A program made the translations under genes and the position numbers. Positions 8,524-18,277 of a stretch of 64,000 bases of DNA are shown one piece after another. Positions within the stretch are counted from its first letter, which is position 1. Each line of letters starts with the position of its first letter. The DNA comes from an uncultured Gammaproteobacteria bacterium (GTDB lineage Bacteria; Pseudomonadota; Gammaproteobacteria; Enterobacterales; Psychrobiaceae): contig CAKZQF010000138.1 of NCBI GenBank assembly GCA_937139475.1, positions 24,192 to 88,191 of the forward strand. The letters are read 5' to 3'. The notes under the pieces are model-generated. The model was not told the DNA's origin and made no database searches. It saw only the letters and a program-made list of their open reading frames with translations.

Positions 8524-9942
8524 TTAGTAGCATTCAACATGATCGTTGACCAAGCTACGCGGTAGCTTGTTTTTTACTTTGTTATTTACCCATTTCCCGA
8601 GTCCAACACAGCGTCCCTGATAGCCTAACAATACTTCTCCTTTCAATTGATGCTCATTTTCAATGGCTAAATCCCGACCTTTTAAGTACTCAGTTACTTC
8701 GCTTCTGGACAGCTCGTGCTGGTAGATGCCAAAATTACAGTAAGCTTCATGCGTTATTATTTGCTGCTTTGGTTTTATGTCCAACAACTTGATTCCATGG
8801 CGGACAAAGCGCATTTGGTTGGTTAATTGCTCGCTGTTATCGGGAAAATACCAAACTTCCTGGTCTTTCTTAAATAAGTTTTCTGAATGAATTGAGCTGG
8901 CATCCAGTTTGGTTTGGAGCAACGCCATCGTACTAGCAAATTCTTTTTTACTTAGTGGCGTAAAGGGAAACTTACTGCGAAATGTCGGATTAGTGCTATC
9001 GCTAGTTGCCACTAGCTTGGTAAATTTAGCAATAAAGAAACCTTCGCTGTTATAAATTTGCGGCCAAATATGTAAATAGCCTTCAGCCGTCACTGCTTCG
9101 CCGGCATTAATAAAGAGATCTTTTAAATCAACCGCGGCTACCTGGCCTGGAAAAGTGTCGAGTAAGTGTTGGCAAACACCCTGATTTTCATCAAAGTTCA
9201 AGGCACAAGTTGAATATACCAATGTTCCCCCCGGCTTAAGTGCTTTGAATGCCGAAACGATCAATCCTTTTTGGACCTTGGTGATCTCTTCTATGTGCTC
9301 GAGACTCCAATTTTTAAAGGCATCCGGATCCTTTCGCACGGTTCCCTCGCCACTACAGGGGGCGTCTAATAACACCGCATCAAACTGATTTTCTAAATAG
9401 TCACCGTGCACGCTACCATCAAAATGGCTAATTAGCGTGTTATTAACGCCTAATCGTGCAAGGTTACTATGCAAAGCCTTAATTCGACTGGAAGAGTACT
9501 CGTTGGCTACTAATAAACCCTTGTTGTCCATTAATGCGGCAATCTGCGTTGTCTTTGAACCTGGCGCGGCGGCTAAGTCAAGTATTTGATTAAATGTTTC
9601 CTTGCTGTTGATGGCATTAAATAGGGCGACTGGCGGTAACATGGAGCTTGCTTCCTGAATGTAAAACATCCCTAATAAATGTTCTGGCAACTTACCGGGA
9701 ATCGTTTCTGGGTTATCTATATTGACCCAAAAACCCTGCTCACACCAAGGAATTGGCTCGAAGCGCCATCCTTTTGAGGTCATTAAGTCGATAAAGGCAC
9801 TTTCGGTAATTTTTAGTGTATTGACCCTGATGCTAAATCTGAGTGGCTCGTTACAGGCGTTTATCAAATCAGTGATGGATAAGTGTGCTGGCATTTGCGC
9901 GGCAATAGTATCTAAAAATTGTTGGGGCAGGGGCGTGTTCAT
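8524..9942 (-). CDS. rsmF: 16S rRNA (cytosine-1407-C5)-methyltransferase
   Basis: A 472-residue enzyme (E. coli RsmF 479) that methylates C1407 of 16S rRNA using S-adenosylmethionine. Motif I LDLAAAPGSKTTQIAALM, motif IV DAPCSGEGTVRKDPDAF with the PC dipeptide, and motif VI STCALNFDENQG with the catalytic TC cysteine are all present. The N terminus (CNEPLRFSIRVNTLKIT) fits the RsmF/RsmB superfamily and the C-terminal roughly 180 residues form the RsmF-specific RNA-binding extension with the PUA-like end. The ribosome binding site is weak. It is a single minus-strand gene with its own promoter region facing msrC. Confidence 0.93.
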   Translation of the reverse strand: MNTPLPQQFLDTIAAQMPAHLSITDLINACNEPLRFSIRVNTLKITESAFIDLMTSKGWRFEPIPWCEQGFWVNIDNPETIPGKLPEHLLGMFYIQEASSMLPPVALFNAINSKETFNQILDLAAAPGSKTTQIAALMDNKGLLVANEYSSSRIKALHSNLARLGVNNTLISHFDGSVHGDYLENQFDAVLLDAPCSGEGTVRKDPDAFKNWSLEHIEEITKVQKGLIVSAFKALKPGGTLVYSTCALNFDENQGVCQHLLDTFPGQVAAVDLKDLFINAGEAVTAEGYLHIWPQIYNSEGFFIAKFTKLVATSDSTNPTFRSKFPFTPLSKKEFASTMALLQTKLDASSIHSENLFKKDQEVWYFPDNSEQLTNQMRFVRHGIKLLDIKPKQQIITHEAYCNFGIYQHELSRSEVTEYLKGRDLAIENEHQLKGEVLLGYQGRCVGLGKWVNNKVKNKLPRSLVNDHVECY

Positions 9943-10213
9943 CGGGTTCGGCTCGTTTGGATCAATATGCGCTGCTGATTATACGTTGATATGCTCTTAA
10001 ATTGCAGGATGTGAAAAAATAAATAATTTAAATAGTGGGTGCCTCAGATCGCAGAATATTGTCGATTAATCCCTTGGTTTATGTGGAAAATGGTGGATTT
10101 GTGAGCGGGGATGTCGCTATGGGGGGCATTTATGCTTTCCATTTAACCCAACTTAGGTATTATAGCGGGCTATAATTTATCTAATGCCGCGCTTTAGCCG
10201 CTTTTGAGTTAAT

Positions 10214-10711
10214 TTGAAATTAGACTACGCCCTATTAAATCGTCAGATGCTATCCTTAATTGAAGGGGAGTTTGATGTCGCAGCCGTGTTGGCAAACGTG
10301 AGTGCGCTACTGAATGAGTCGCTTGAAGATATCAACTGGGTTGGTTTTTACCTGAAGAATCAGGACGAACTGATCCTGGGACCATTTCAAGGTCGCGTAG
10401 CATGCTTTAAAATCGCCATAGGCCAAGGTGTTTGTGGTACTGCCGCAGCAACCAAGACCACACTTCGCGTGGCAGACGTACACGCGTTTAAAGGTCATAT
10501 AGCATGTGATAGTGCGTCTAACTCTGAGTTAGTGGTACCGATTATCATCGGTAATAACGTGATTGGCGTACTTGATATAGATAGCCCATCACTTAATCGA
10601 TTTGATGAAAACGATAGTGCAGGTATTGAATTACTAGTTGATAGCCTAGCGCAGCATCTAGCGCAAGCATTGCAGTTAGATGGCCAAAGTTATCCGCAGT
10701 TAGGAAAGTAA
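10214..10711 (+). CDS. msrC: Free methionine-(R)-sulfoxide reductase (GAF domain)
   Basis: A 165-residue single-GAF-domain enzyme that reduces free methionine-R-sulfoxide. The three active-site cysteines are at residues 64, 74 and 98; the intervals of 10 and 24 match those of the E. coli enzyme. The INWVGFYLK segment and the SNSELVVPII segment are also family hallmarks. The start is TTG at 10214: an in-frame TGA lies nine bases upstream and the next ATG would remove part of the first helix. A perfect TATAAT lies at 10171-10176, without a good -35. It heads a plus-strand cluster with the acidic small ORF, proQ and prc, as yebR-proQ-prc does in E. coli. Confidence 0.92.
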   Translation: MKLDYALLNRQMLSLIEGEFDVAAVLANVSALLNESLEDINWVGFYLKNQDELILGPFQGRVACFKIAIGQGVCGTAAATKTTLRVADVHAFKGHIACDSASNSELVVPIIIGNNVIGVLDIDSPSLNRFDENDSAGIELLVDSLAQHLAQALQLDGQSYPQLGK

Positions 10712-10716
10712 GTAAT

Positions 10717-10998
10717 ATGTACGATGTAATCGATATCCATGAATTTTTATTTGACGCCAGTGAAGTTGGCGAATGGGAAGGCGAAGAAAGCCTTGCTGCA
10801 GACAATATTAATAGAATTTACCACAAAGTGTATGAAACAATAGATCCAAACACTGACGTTGAACTATTTAGGGAGATGTTAGAAGCGATTTGGCCTTATT
10901 GGCAATATCAGCCAGGCTTATTAGAGCTTGATGAAGATCTTATTGCACATTTTGTAACATTTTTAATAGACGAATTTGAAGTAGAACCGGAAGAATAA
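10717..10998 (+). CDS. Conserved-looking acidic protein of unknown function
   Basis: A 93-residue, strongly acidic protein with no signal peptide or membrane segment. Visible features are a cluster of Trp and Tyr residues in the middle (AIWPYWQYQPGL) and an acidic tail (IDEFEVEPEE). I do not recognise a family. It is wedged between msrC (5 bases) and proQ (the stop is followed directly by the proQ ATG), with GGAAAG before its own start, so it is almost certainly translated from the same message. Its charge is opposite to that of the basic RNA chaperone encoded next, which makes a partner or antagonist role conceivable but unsupported. Confidence 0.8.
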   Translation: MYDVIDIHEFLFDASEVGEWEGEESLAADNINRIYHKVYETIDPNTDVELFREMLEAIWPYWQYQPGLLELDEDLIAHFVTFLIDEFEVEPEE

Positions 10999-11637
10999 AT
11001 GAATACTACAGCTAAACTTACTGATAACAAGGCAATCATCGCTTTCTTAGTAAAAGAGTTTCCAGCGTGCTTTAGCCTTAAGGGTGAAGCGAAGCCACTA
11101 AAAATTGGATTATTTCAAGAATTAAGTGAGCGTCTTGCTGAAAATGAATCAGTCAGTAAAACGCAGTTACGCGGAGCAATCCGTCATTATACAACAAGTT
11201 GGCGTTACCTGCGTTGTATCAAGGCAGGCGCGAAGCGCGTTGATATTGATGGCAATGAGGTTGAAGAGCTAACCCAAGAACATATCGACCATGCACAAAA
11301 GACATTAGCGGAAAGCCAAGAAAAAGCGAAAAAGCGCGAAGCCGCTAAAAAGCCAAAGGCCGAAGCCAAAGATGATAAAGCACGCAACAAAGCAAAACCA
11401 GCGCGCGCAAAGCATGCAAGTAAGGTACGTTCTTCAAAGCCAATTGAAAAAGCACCTACAGGTGTTAAAGTGGAAGATATCTCAGCACTAAATGTTGACC
11501 AACAAGTCTTGGTTAATGTAGCTAAAGTTCCAATGAGCGGAACTATCGTTGATATAGCAAAGTCAGATATAAAAGTACAGTTAACTTCTGGAATGGTTGT
11601 TAAGGTCAAACTAGAGCAAGTGTTAACAAAAGCCTAG
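10999..11637 (+). CDS. proQ: RNA chaperone ProQ
   Basis: A 212-residue ProQ/FinO protein (E. coli ProQ 232). The N-terminal FinO-like domain occupies about residues 10-110 (FPACFSLKGEAKPLKIGLF, then LRGAIRHYTTSWRYL), followed by a Lys/Ala-rich linker (about 115-160) and a C-terminal Tudor-like domain that ends with VKLEQVL. ProQ binds structured 3' ends of many mRNAs and small RNAs. The linker is highly basic, as expected. The gene follows the acidic ORF without a gap and lies 59 bases before the prc start; proQ-prc linkage is conserved across gammaproteobacteria. Confidence 0.95.
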   Translation: MNTTAKLTDNKAIIAFLVKEFPACFSLKGEAKPLKIGLFQELSERLAENESVSKTQLRGAIRHYTTSWRYLRCIKAGAKRVDIDGNEVEELTQEHIDHAQKTLAESQEKAKKREAAKKPKAEAKDDKARNKAKPARAKHASKVRSSKPIEKAPTGVKVEDISALNVDQQVLVNVAKVPMSGTIVDIAKSDIKVQLTSGMVVKVKLEQVLTKA

Positions 11638-11696
11638 TGATTGATCAGTATCAGCAACATTCGGAAATTATTAAGAAAGGTCATGGGAGACTTTAT

Positions 11697-13727
11697 ATGC
11701 TCAATCGTTTAACTCTTGGTTTGTTACCGCTATGCATAGCGGGTAATCTTTTTGCTAATGAACAACATTACAATAAAACACAAATACCGGAGTTACACCC
11801 CGAGCCACAACATAAAGTATCCACGACCCGCATGGCCGGGCTGTTCACTCGAACGCATTTTAAAGCCTTTGACTTAGACAATGCGTTTTCGTCAAAGATT
11901 GCTCAGCGTTACTTTAAGAGCTTAGACTACGCCAAAATGATTTTTGTCCAAGCTGATATTGATGAGTTCGCACAGTATAATGAGCTGTTCGACAACATGC
12001 TAAAATCAGGCGACCTTAACCCTGTCTATAATATTTACCAGCGTCAATTATTGCGTCGATTCGAACGTTATGAATATGCCATCTCTTTGCTCGATACGCC
12101 AATGGACTTTACGGTTGATGAAGAATACCAATACGACCGAGAAGATGCTGACTGGGCCAAATCGACCAAAGAACTCAATGAGCTGTGGCGTAAACGGATA
12201 AAGTATGACGCACTTAACCTAAAGCTAACCGGTAAAGATTGGCCAGAGATTAAGACGGTTCTCACCAAACGTTACAAAAATGCGCTAAAACGAATTACCC
12301 AGAGCCAAAGTGAAGATGCCTATCAGGTATTTATGAATTCATTTGCCCGTTCAATTGACCCCCATACGAGTTACTTGTCGCCACGTAACGCAGAGCGCTT
12401 CCAAGTTGAAATGAGTTTGTCATTGGAAGGTATTGGCGCGATGCTACAGATTGTCGATGATTACACCACCATCATGAGTTTAGTTCCTGGTGGCCCTGCT
12501 GATAAAAGTGAGCAGCTAGGTCCAGAAGATAAAATTATTGGTGTTGGACAAGACGATAAGAAAATTGTTGATGTGATTGGTTGGCGATTAGATGATGTAG
12601 TCGATCTAATCAAAGGGCCAAAGGGTTCAACCGTCAAACTTGAGATCATATCGTCTAAAGCGGGCAGCGCTAGCAAGCCAACGGTTGTTTCAATTGTTCG
12701 AGAAAAAATTAAACTTGAAGACCGTCAGGCGAAATCTGAAGTGTTTGAAAGTGACGAACCGCTGTATCAAGGACGTAAGTTAGGTGTCATCACTATCCCT
12801 AGCTTTTATGTCAACCTGACCAAAGATGTGAAAAAGCTAGTGACTGAGCTTAGTGAACAGAAGGTGGAAGGCATTGTCGTCGACTTACGTAACAATGGTG
12901 GTGGTTCGCTACCTGAAGCGATGGCATTAAGTGGATTATTTATCGATCAGGGACCAGTGGTTCAGGTTAAGAGTGGCAATAAGCGGGTCGATGTTAAGTA
13001 TGACCCCGATAAATCAATATTCTATAGCGGCCCGGTATCGGTTCTAGTCAATCGTTATAGTGCATCGGCATCAGAAATCTTTGCTGCTGCGTTACAAGAT
13101 TATGGTCGTGCCATTGTATTGGGTGAGCAAACATTCGGTAAAGGTACGGTACAGCAACATCGAAGTTTGAGTAAAATCTATGACTTTTACGATAAACCGA
13201 TCGGGTTTATTCAGTACACTATTCAAAAATTCTACCGTATTAATGGTGGTAGTACACAAAACCGCGGCGTGGTGCCAGACATTGCATTCCCGACACCAAT
13301 TATTGCTGATGAATTTGGCGAAATCGTAGCGGATAATACCTTGCCATGGGACAGTGTTGATAAAGCACCGTATCAACCTACTGGTGAAGTGAGCCCAAGT
13401 AGTTTTAAAGCGTTAAACGTGAAACATTTGGCTCGTATTAAGAAGGCACAAGAGTTTAAGTTTATTGCAAAGGATATCGAAAAATATAAAGCGGAAAAGG
13501 ATAACAAGACAATAAGTCTGATGGAGTCTAAACGCGTTTCGGAGCGTGAAGCGAAGGACTTGTTGGCCTTAAAACGAGCGAACTTACGCCGCGTTGCTAA
13601 TAATCTGGAGCCTGTTGCCAAGCTGGAAGAGCTACCTAAGAAGCGACCAGAGATAGACCCATACCTTGATGAGGCTGCTTTTGTTACCCTAGATTTCATT
13701 GAGCAAGGAAAAATTGTAAAAAACTAA
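11697..13727 (+). CDS. prc: Tail-specific (carboxy-terminal processing) protease Prc
   Basis: A 676-residue periplasmic protease (E. coli Prc 682) with an N-terminal signal peptide MLNRLTLGLLPLCIAGNLFA. The PDZ domain is around residues 225-310 (GIGAMLQIVDDYTTI, VPGGPADKS). The Ser/Lys dyad is in YSASASEIFAAALQDYG and TFGKGTVQQ; the TSP fold also contains LRNNGGGSLPEA. It trims lipoproteins and peptidoglycan hydrolases such as MepS with NlpI in E. coli. The ATG at 11697 is preferred, with GGGAG eight bases upstream and the signal peptide starting there; an in-frame GTG at 11637 would add twenty polar residues ahead of it. Confidence 0.95.
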   Translation: MLNRLTLGLLPLCIAGNLFANEQHYNKTQIPELHPEPQHKVSTTRMAGLFTRTHFKAFDLDNAFSSKIAQRYFKSLDYAKMIFVQADIDEFAQYNELFDNMLKSGDLNPVYNIYQRQLLRRFERYEYAISLLDTPMDFTVDEEYQYDREDADWAKSTKELNELWRKRIKYDALNLKLTGKDWPEIKTVLTKRYKNALKRITQSQSEDAYQVFMNSFARSIDPHTSYLSPRNAERFQVEMSLSLEGIGAMLQIVDDYTTIMSLVPGGPADKSEQLGPEDKIIGVGQDDKKIVDVIGWRLDDVVDLIKGPKGSTVKLEIISSKAGSASKPTVVSIVREKIKLEDRQAKSEVFESDEPLYQGRKLGVITIPSFYVNLTKDVKKLVTELSEQKVEGIVVDLRNNGGGSLPEAMALSGLFIDQGPVVQVKSGNKRVDVKYDPDKSIFYSGPVSVLVNRYSASASEIFAAALQDYGRAIVLGEQTFGKGTVQQHRSLSKIYDFYDKPIGFIQYTIQKFYRINGGSTQNRGVVPDIAFPTPIIADEFGEIVADNTLPWDSVDKAPYQPTGEVSPSSFKALNVKHLARIKKAQEFKFIAKDIEKYKAEKDNKTISLMESKRVSEREAKDLLALKRANLRRVANNLEPVAKLEELPKKRPEIDPYLDEAAFVTLDFIEQGKIVKN

Positions 13728-13756
13728 AGGCTTATTCGCTAAAGGCCTCATCACAA

Positions 13757-13783
13757 AAAGCCGCTTTTAGCGGCTTTGACTTT
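13757..13783 (+). terminator. Terminator after prc
   Basis: An 8-bp stem AAAGCCGC/GCGGCTTT (13757-13764 with 13770-13777) with a TTTTA loop; the T-tract is interrupted (TTTGACTTT), so termination may be incomplete. Confidence 0.7.
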
Positions 13784-13856
13784 ACTATGTATTAATAGTG
13801 TATTGCTATCCGCACTATGCATGACCAGATAATAATAATTAAAATGGCTGTTCTTT

Positions 13857-15305
13857 ATGACAAACAACACTAGAAGTCCCTCCTTATTCGACGCACTTAC
13901 GCCGGTAATATTTCTCATTGTACTCCTTGCATCTGCTGTATATTACTTTGGCGATTCATCTTCGTCCGGGGCGAACCAGATTGCGCTGTTGCTAAGCGCT
14001 GGCTTTGCTGCAATTATCGGTTTGAAAAATGGCTTTAAATGGCGTGATATTGAAGCGGGTATCATCAAGGGAATTAGTCTATCGCTAACCGCCGTTCTAA
14101 TCCTTATGGCGGTAGGGGCACTAATCGGCACATGGTTACTATCTGGTACCGTACCAACCATGGTCTATTACGGTTTACAGATCTTATCGCCAAGTTACTT
14201 TTACGCAGCAAGTTCTATTATTTGTGCGATAGTCGCGATTAGTATCGGCAGTAGTTGGACTGTGGCCGCGACCATCGGTGTGGCCTTAATGGGGGTTGCT
14301 GGTGGTTTAGGTGTTTCGTTGCCAATCACTGCTGGCGCCATCGTTAGTGGTGCTTATTTTGGTGACAAAATGTCACCATTGTCAGATACAACCAATTTAG
14401 CACCAGCGGTGGCCGGTACTGATCTCTTTTCTCATATTCGTCACATGGCATGGACCTCGATACCAAGTTTTATTCTGTCTTTGATTATATTCGTTGTGCT
14501 TGGGCTAACAGAGAGTGCCACGGTAGAGCCTGCGCGGATTAATGAGTTAAGTGCTGGGCTTTTATCGCAATTTACCATCGAATGGTATTTACTCGTTCCC
14601 TTATTGGTCACCCTAGGCCTTGCCGTTAAAAAGGTGGCTGCCTTTCCTGCGGTAATGATCGGTGCGCTGGTTGGCGGTCTGTGGGCGATATTATTTCAAC
14701 AGCCGCTAATCGCAGGCATGGCGGCCCAGGGATTAGATTCTTTTGGTGCCAATATCACGGTGGTTTGGACCGCCATGTTTGATGGTATTAGCGTTGATAC
14801 CGGAGATGCCGACCTCAATGATCTATTATCAGGTGGTGGCATGTCCTCGATGCTAACCACTATCTGGCTAATTGTAACGGCGATGACTTTTGGCGCGGTG
14901 ATGGAGAAAGTTGGCCTTTTACAGAAGGTGGTTGATTTGATCGTAGGTTTCGCTCGGACGTCATCATCGCTTATCATTACTACCATATGCAGTGCATTTG
15001 GTTGTAACTTGTTGACCGCAGACCAATACATTTCGATTGTAATGCCGGGCCGGATGTTTAAAGAAGAGTATGAGAAACGTGACTTGGCGCCTGAGAACCT
15101 TTCACGAGCGTTGGAAGATGGCGGCACGGTGACTTCTGCGCTTATTCCTTGGAATACCTGTGGTGCGTATATGCAGTCTGTTTTATTAATCAGTCCGTTT
15201 GAGTATGCATTGTATGCGGTGTTTAATTGGGCCAGCCCAATCTTTGGCATTATTTTCGCGCTAATCGGATTTAAGGTTAAAAAACTAACAACCAGAACCA
15301 GCTAA
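13857..15305 (+). CDS. nhaC: Na+/H+ antiporter NhaC
   Basis: A 482-residue inner-membrane transporter with roughly eleven to twelve membrane segments. The family hallmark GAIVSGAYFGDKMSPLSDTT (about residues 162-181) with NLAPAVAGTDLFSHI following is intact, as is ENLSRALEDGGTVTSALIPW near residues 413-432. NhaC antiporters extrude Na+ in exchange for protons and are common in marine bacteria. It is a single gene between the prc and nhaC terminators. No strong ribosome-binding sequence precedes the ATG. A second, distantly related antiporter gene is at 6358-7680. Confidence 0.9.
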   Translation: MTNNTRSPSLFDALTPVIFLIVLLASAVYYFGDSSSSGANQIALLLSAGFAAIIGLKNGFKWRDIEAGIIKGISLSLTAVLILMAVGALIGTWLLSGTVPTMVYYGLQILSPSYFYAASSIICAIVAISIGSSWTVAATIGVALMGVAGGLGVSLPITAGAIVSGAYFGDKMSPLSDTTNLAPAVAGTDLFSHIRHMAWTSIPSFILSLIIFVVLGLTESATVEPARINELSAGLLSQFTIEWYLLVPLLVTLGLAVKKVAAFPAVMIGALVGGLWAILFQQPLIAGMAAQGLDSFGANITVVWTAMFDGISVDTGDADLNDLLSGGGMSSMLTTIWLIVTAMTFGAVMEKVGLLQKVVDLIVGFARTSSSLIITTICSAFGCNLLTADQYISIVMPGRMFKEEYEKRDLAPENLSRALEDGGTVTSALIPWNTCGAYMQSVLLISPFEYALYAVFNWASPIFGIIFALIGFKVKKLTTRTS

Positions 15306-15320
15306 CACAAAATTAAACGA

Positions 15321-15348
15321 AAAAGCCTGATTTTATCAGGCTTTTTTT
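15321..15348 (+). terminator. Terminator of nhaC
   Basis: A 10-bp perfect stem AAAAGCCTGA/TCAGGCTTTT (15321-15330 with 15336-15345), a TTTTA loop and a run of seven T. Confidence 0.93.
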
Positions 15349-15385
15349 GTATCTTATCCTCAAACATTGCAGAAAAGGGCACGGC

Positions 15386-17995
15386 ATGAACGCTAATACC
15401 AAACAATATTTGAAAGACTATAAATCACCAAATCACACCATTGAAAAAGTAGATTTAGAGTTTTTATTAGATGAACAAGAAACTACGGTGACGTCATGCT
15501 CACAAGTGTTAACGCTAACTGCTGGCGAGCCGTTAATTCTCAACGGCCAGGATCTAGAGCTAATTAGTATTGCGATAAACCAGCAAGCCTTAAGTGTCGG
15601 GCAATATCAACTCGACGACGAGCGATTGATTATTCCAGATGTGCCGGCTTCATTTGATTTGACCATTGTAACCAAGATAGCCCCTTTGGATAATACAAAA
15701 CTTGAAGGGCTATATGTCTCTGATGGTGCTTTTTGTACTCAATGTGAAGCAGAAGGATTTAGACGTATCACGTTCTATTTAGATAGACCGGATGTGATGG
15801 CGGTATTCACTACCAAGATTATCGCTGATAAATCTCAGTTTCCCTATCTATTGTCCAATGGTAACAAAATTGAGGCAGGCGACTTACCCGACAATCAGCA
15901 TTTTGCTATCTGGCAAGACCCTCATAAAAAACCGGCGTACCTGTTTGCCCTTGTCGCAGGCGACTTTGATTTGCTAGAGGATACTTTTGTTACAAAATCT
16001 GGTCGCACAGTGGCACTTGAGTTTTTTGTGGATAAAGGCAATCGACTCAAAGCTAGCCACGCAATGGAGTCGTTAAAGCGCTCGATGCGATGGGATGAGG
16101 AGCGCTTTAATCTTGAGTACGATTTAGATATTTACATGGTTGTAGCCGTCGACTTCTTCAACATGGGGGCGATGGAGAATAAAGGACTTAATGTATTTAA
16201 CAGTAAATATGTATTAGCAGATGTGGCTAGTGCGACCGATACAGACTTTCATGGTATTGAATCTGTTATTGGCCATGAATATTTCCATAACTGGACAGGC
16301 AATCGTATTACGTGTCGTGATTGGTTCCAGTTAAGTTTAAAAGAAGGCTTGACTGTTTTTCGAGATCAGGAATTTAGTTCAGACATGGGATCCCGCGCGG
16401 TTAACCGTATTGATGCGGTCAAGGTTATCCGATCGCATCAATTTGCTGAGGATGCAGGCCCAATGTCCCATCCTATCAGGCCTAATGTTGTGATGGAAAT
16501 GAACAACTTTTATACGGTTACCGTATACAACAAGGGGGCAGAAGTCATTCGTATGATTCATACCCTGCTAGGTGAAGAGCGCTTTCAATCGGGCATGGCA
16601 AACTATATTTCGCGCTTCGATGGACAAGCGGTGACCTGCGATGACTTTATTGATGCAATGGAGCAGGGCGGAAACGCTGACCTTAGCCAGTTTAGGTATT
16701 GGTATAGTCAATCAGGAACGCCAATCGTAAACATTACGCAAGCGTATAACGAGCAGACCGCACAACTGACGTTGACGATCGAGCAGCGGCTGCCCCAGGG
16801 AAATAACGAGCTGCCAACACATCCATTCCACTTACCGATTAAAGTGGAGGTCCTTTCTAAAGAAGGACAAAACGTTAAGTTGGCAGGAGCATTAGATAGT
16901 CAAGTGCTCGAATTAAAGCAGGCAAGCCAAAAGTTTGTACTAAACGATATCCCTGCAGGCGCGACTGCCGTGTTCTTTGGTGACTTCTCTGCGCCAGTGA
17001 AGACAGAATTCACTTATTCGACCCCCCAGCTTATCCATATCCTGAGCTATAGTAATAATGAATTTTCACGTTGGGATAGTGCACAGCAGCTGCTCACTTC
17101 GGCCATTGTTAATAATGTCGGGCGCGACAATGGAGATATGAGTGTTGATCCGAGTTTAATTAATAGCCTGGAGCTAGTGATTAACAACGCTAGCTTAGAT
17201 CCTGCGTTAGTTGCCTTAATGATAGAGCTACCAAGTCTAGGTACTTTATTTGAGACCTTTGATGAGGTTGATGTGGATTCGCTCATCGCCGCTAGGGACT
17301 TTGTCAAAATTACCCTGAGTACACAGCTGCAAGCAACTTTATCGCAGCGTTATGCAGAATGTGTACAGGCGCTTGATGGGGCAAATGCGGATCAAGCAAT
17401 TGGCCTACGAGCACTAAAAAATACATTGCTGTCACTACTATCGGTTATCGCAACTGCTACCAATGATAAATTGATAAGCGAGCAAGCTGCGCGCTCTTGC
17501 AATATGACAGACAGCATAAGCGCACTTTCATGCGCATATCAACACAATGCTCCCTGCGCTTCGAGACTCTTAGCTGAGTTTGAGCACAAATGGGCAGACA
17601 ATGGTCTGGTAATGGATAAATGGTTTGCGACTGTGGGCAGTAATCCAACGGCACAGGCCATTGAGGAAATTGAGTTAGCGTTTGAGCATAAAGCATTTAG
17701 TTGGCAAAACCCTAATCGAGTAAGAAGCTTAATCGGCGCATTTTGCATGAATAACCAGCGCCAATTCCATGCAATTGACGGTAGTGGCTATCAGTTTTTA
17801 ACCGACCAACTCATCAAACTTAATGAGATCAATCCCCAGATCGCCGCGCGGTTAATAACGCCACTAATGGGTTGGCGTAAGATTCGTGGTCAGCGTGCCC
17901 AGTTAATGAAAGTACAGCTCCAGCGTCTTGGCCAATTGCCACATCTGGCTAAGGATTTGGTTGAGAAAGTAGAGCTTAGCTTAACCGGTGAATAG
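15386..17995 (+). CDS. pepN: Aminopeptidase N
   Basis: An 869-residue M1 zinc aminopeptidase (E. coli PepN 870) that removes N-terminal residues from peptides in the cytoplasm. The substrate-anchoring GAMENKGLNVFN and the zinc site HEYFHNWTGNR with the third ligand in LKEGLTVFRDQEF are intact. The beta-rich N-terminal domain covers about residues 1-190, the catalytic domain about 190-440, and the remainder is the small beta domain plus helical C-terminal domain. The ATG at 15386 with GGGC upstream gives the E. coli-like N terminus; a TTG at 15347 overlaps the nhaC terminator and is unlikely. DUF2835 follows by 8 bases. Confidence 0.96.
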   Translation: MNANTKQYLKDYKSPNHTIEKVDLEFLLDEQETTVTSCSQVLTLTAGEPLILNGQDLELISIAINQQALSVGQYQLDDERLIIPDVPASFDLTIVTKIAPLDNTKLEGLYVSDGAFCTQCEAEGFRRITFYLDRPDVMAVFTTKIIADKSQFPYLLSNGNKIEAGDLPDNQHFAIWQDPHKKPAYLFALVAGDFDLLEDTFVTKSGRTVALEFFVDKGNRLKASHAMESLKRSMRWDEERFNLEYDLDIYMVVAVDFFNMGAMENKGLNVFNSKYVLADVASATDTDFHGIESVIGHEYFHNWTGNRITCRDWFQLSLKEGLTVFRDQEFSSDMGSRAVNRIDAVKVIRSHQFAEDAGPMSHPIRPNVVMEMNNFYTVTVYNKGAEVIRMIHTLLGEERFQSGMANYISRFDGQAVTCDDFIDAMEQGGNADLSQFRYWYSQSGTPIVNITQAYNEQTAQLTLTIEQRLPQGNNELPTHPFHLPIKVEVLSKEGQNVKLAGALDSQVLELKQASQKFVLNDIPAGATAVFFGDFSAPVKTEFTYSTPQLIHILSYSNNEFSRWDSAQQLLTSAIVNNVGRDNGDMSVDPSLINSLELVINNASLDPALVALMIELPSLGTLFETFDEVDVDSLIAARDFVKITLSTQLQATLSQRYAECVQALDGANADQAIGLRALKNTLLSLLSVIATATNDKLISEQAARSCNMTDSISALSCAYQHNAPCASRLLAEFEHKWADNGLVMDKWFATVGSNPTAQAIEEIELAFEHKAFSWQNPNRVRSLIGAFCMNNQRQFHAIDGSGYQFLTDQLIKLNEINPQIAARLITPLMGWRKIRGQRAQLMKVQLQRLGQLPHLAKDLVEKVELSLTGE

Positions 17996-18003
17996 GTAAC
18001 AAG

Positions 18004-18225
18004 ATGCCATCTTATTACTTCAGTGCGTATTTGAGTTACGAGCAGTTTTTGCCATTTTATCAAGGTAGCGTTGATAAAATGCAGGTAACTGACATTCACG
18101 GCCGCAAGATTCAGATGCCAGCTGAGCACTTCCGTAAATTTTTAACCCGTGACGGTATTTCGGGGAATTTTGAGCTTAGAACAAGCCCAGAAGGAAAATT
18201 TATTTCGCTCACCAGAATAAATTAG
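18004..18225 (+). CDS. DUF2835 family small protein
   Basis: A 73-residue protein with the DUF2835 pattern: an aromatic N terminus (YYFSAYLSYEQFLPFYQG), the ADDITIONAL conserved core VTDIHGRKIQMPAEHFRKFLTRDGI and a C-terminal FELRTSPEGKFISL beta segment, quoted here in overlapping parts. Its function is unknown. AGGT lies six bases before the ATG and only 8 bases separate it from the pepN stop, so it is co-transcribed with pepN. A strong terminator follows 15 bases after the stop. Confidence 0.85.
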   Translation: MPSYYFSAYLSYEQFLPFYQGSVDKMQVTDIHGRKIQMPAEHFRKFLTRDGISGNFELRTSPEGKFISLTRIN

Positions 18226-18240
18226 AGTAAAAACTTTAAA

Positions 18241-18277
18241 CGGTAGTGCAATTTTAGTGCGCTACCGCCTTTTTTTT
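18241..18277 (+). terminator. Terminator of pepN-DUF2835
   Basis: A 10-bp stem (18241-18250 with 18258-18267) containing one G-T pair, a 7-base loop and eight consecutive T at 18270-18277. Confidence 0.92.

Noticed and set aside
14696..15250. 184-codon open frame antisense to nhaC
   Set aside because: No ribosome binding site or recognisable domain; it mirrors the strongly conserved NhaC coding sequence.
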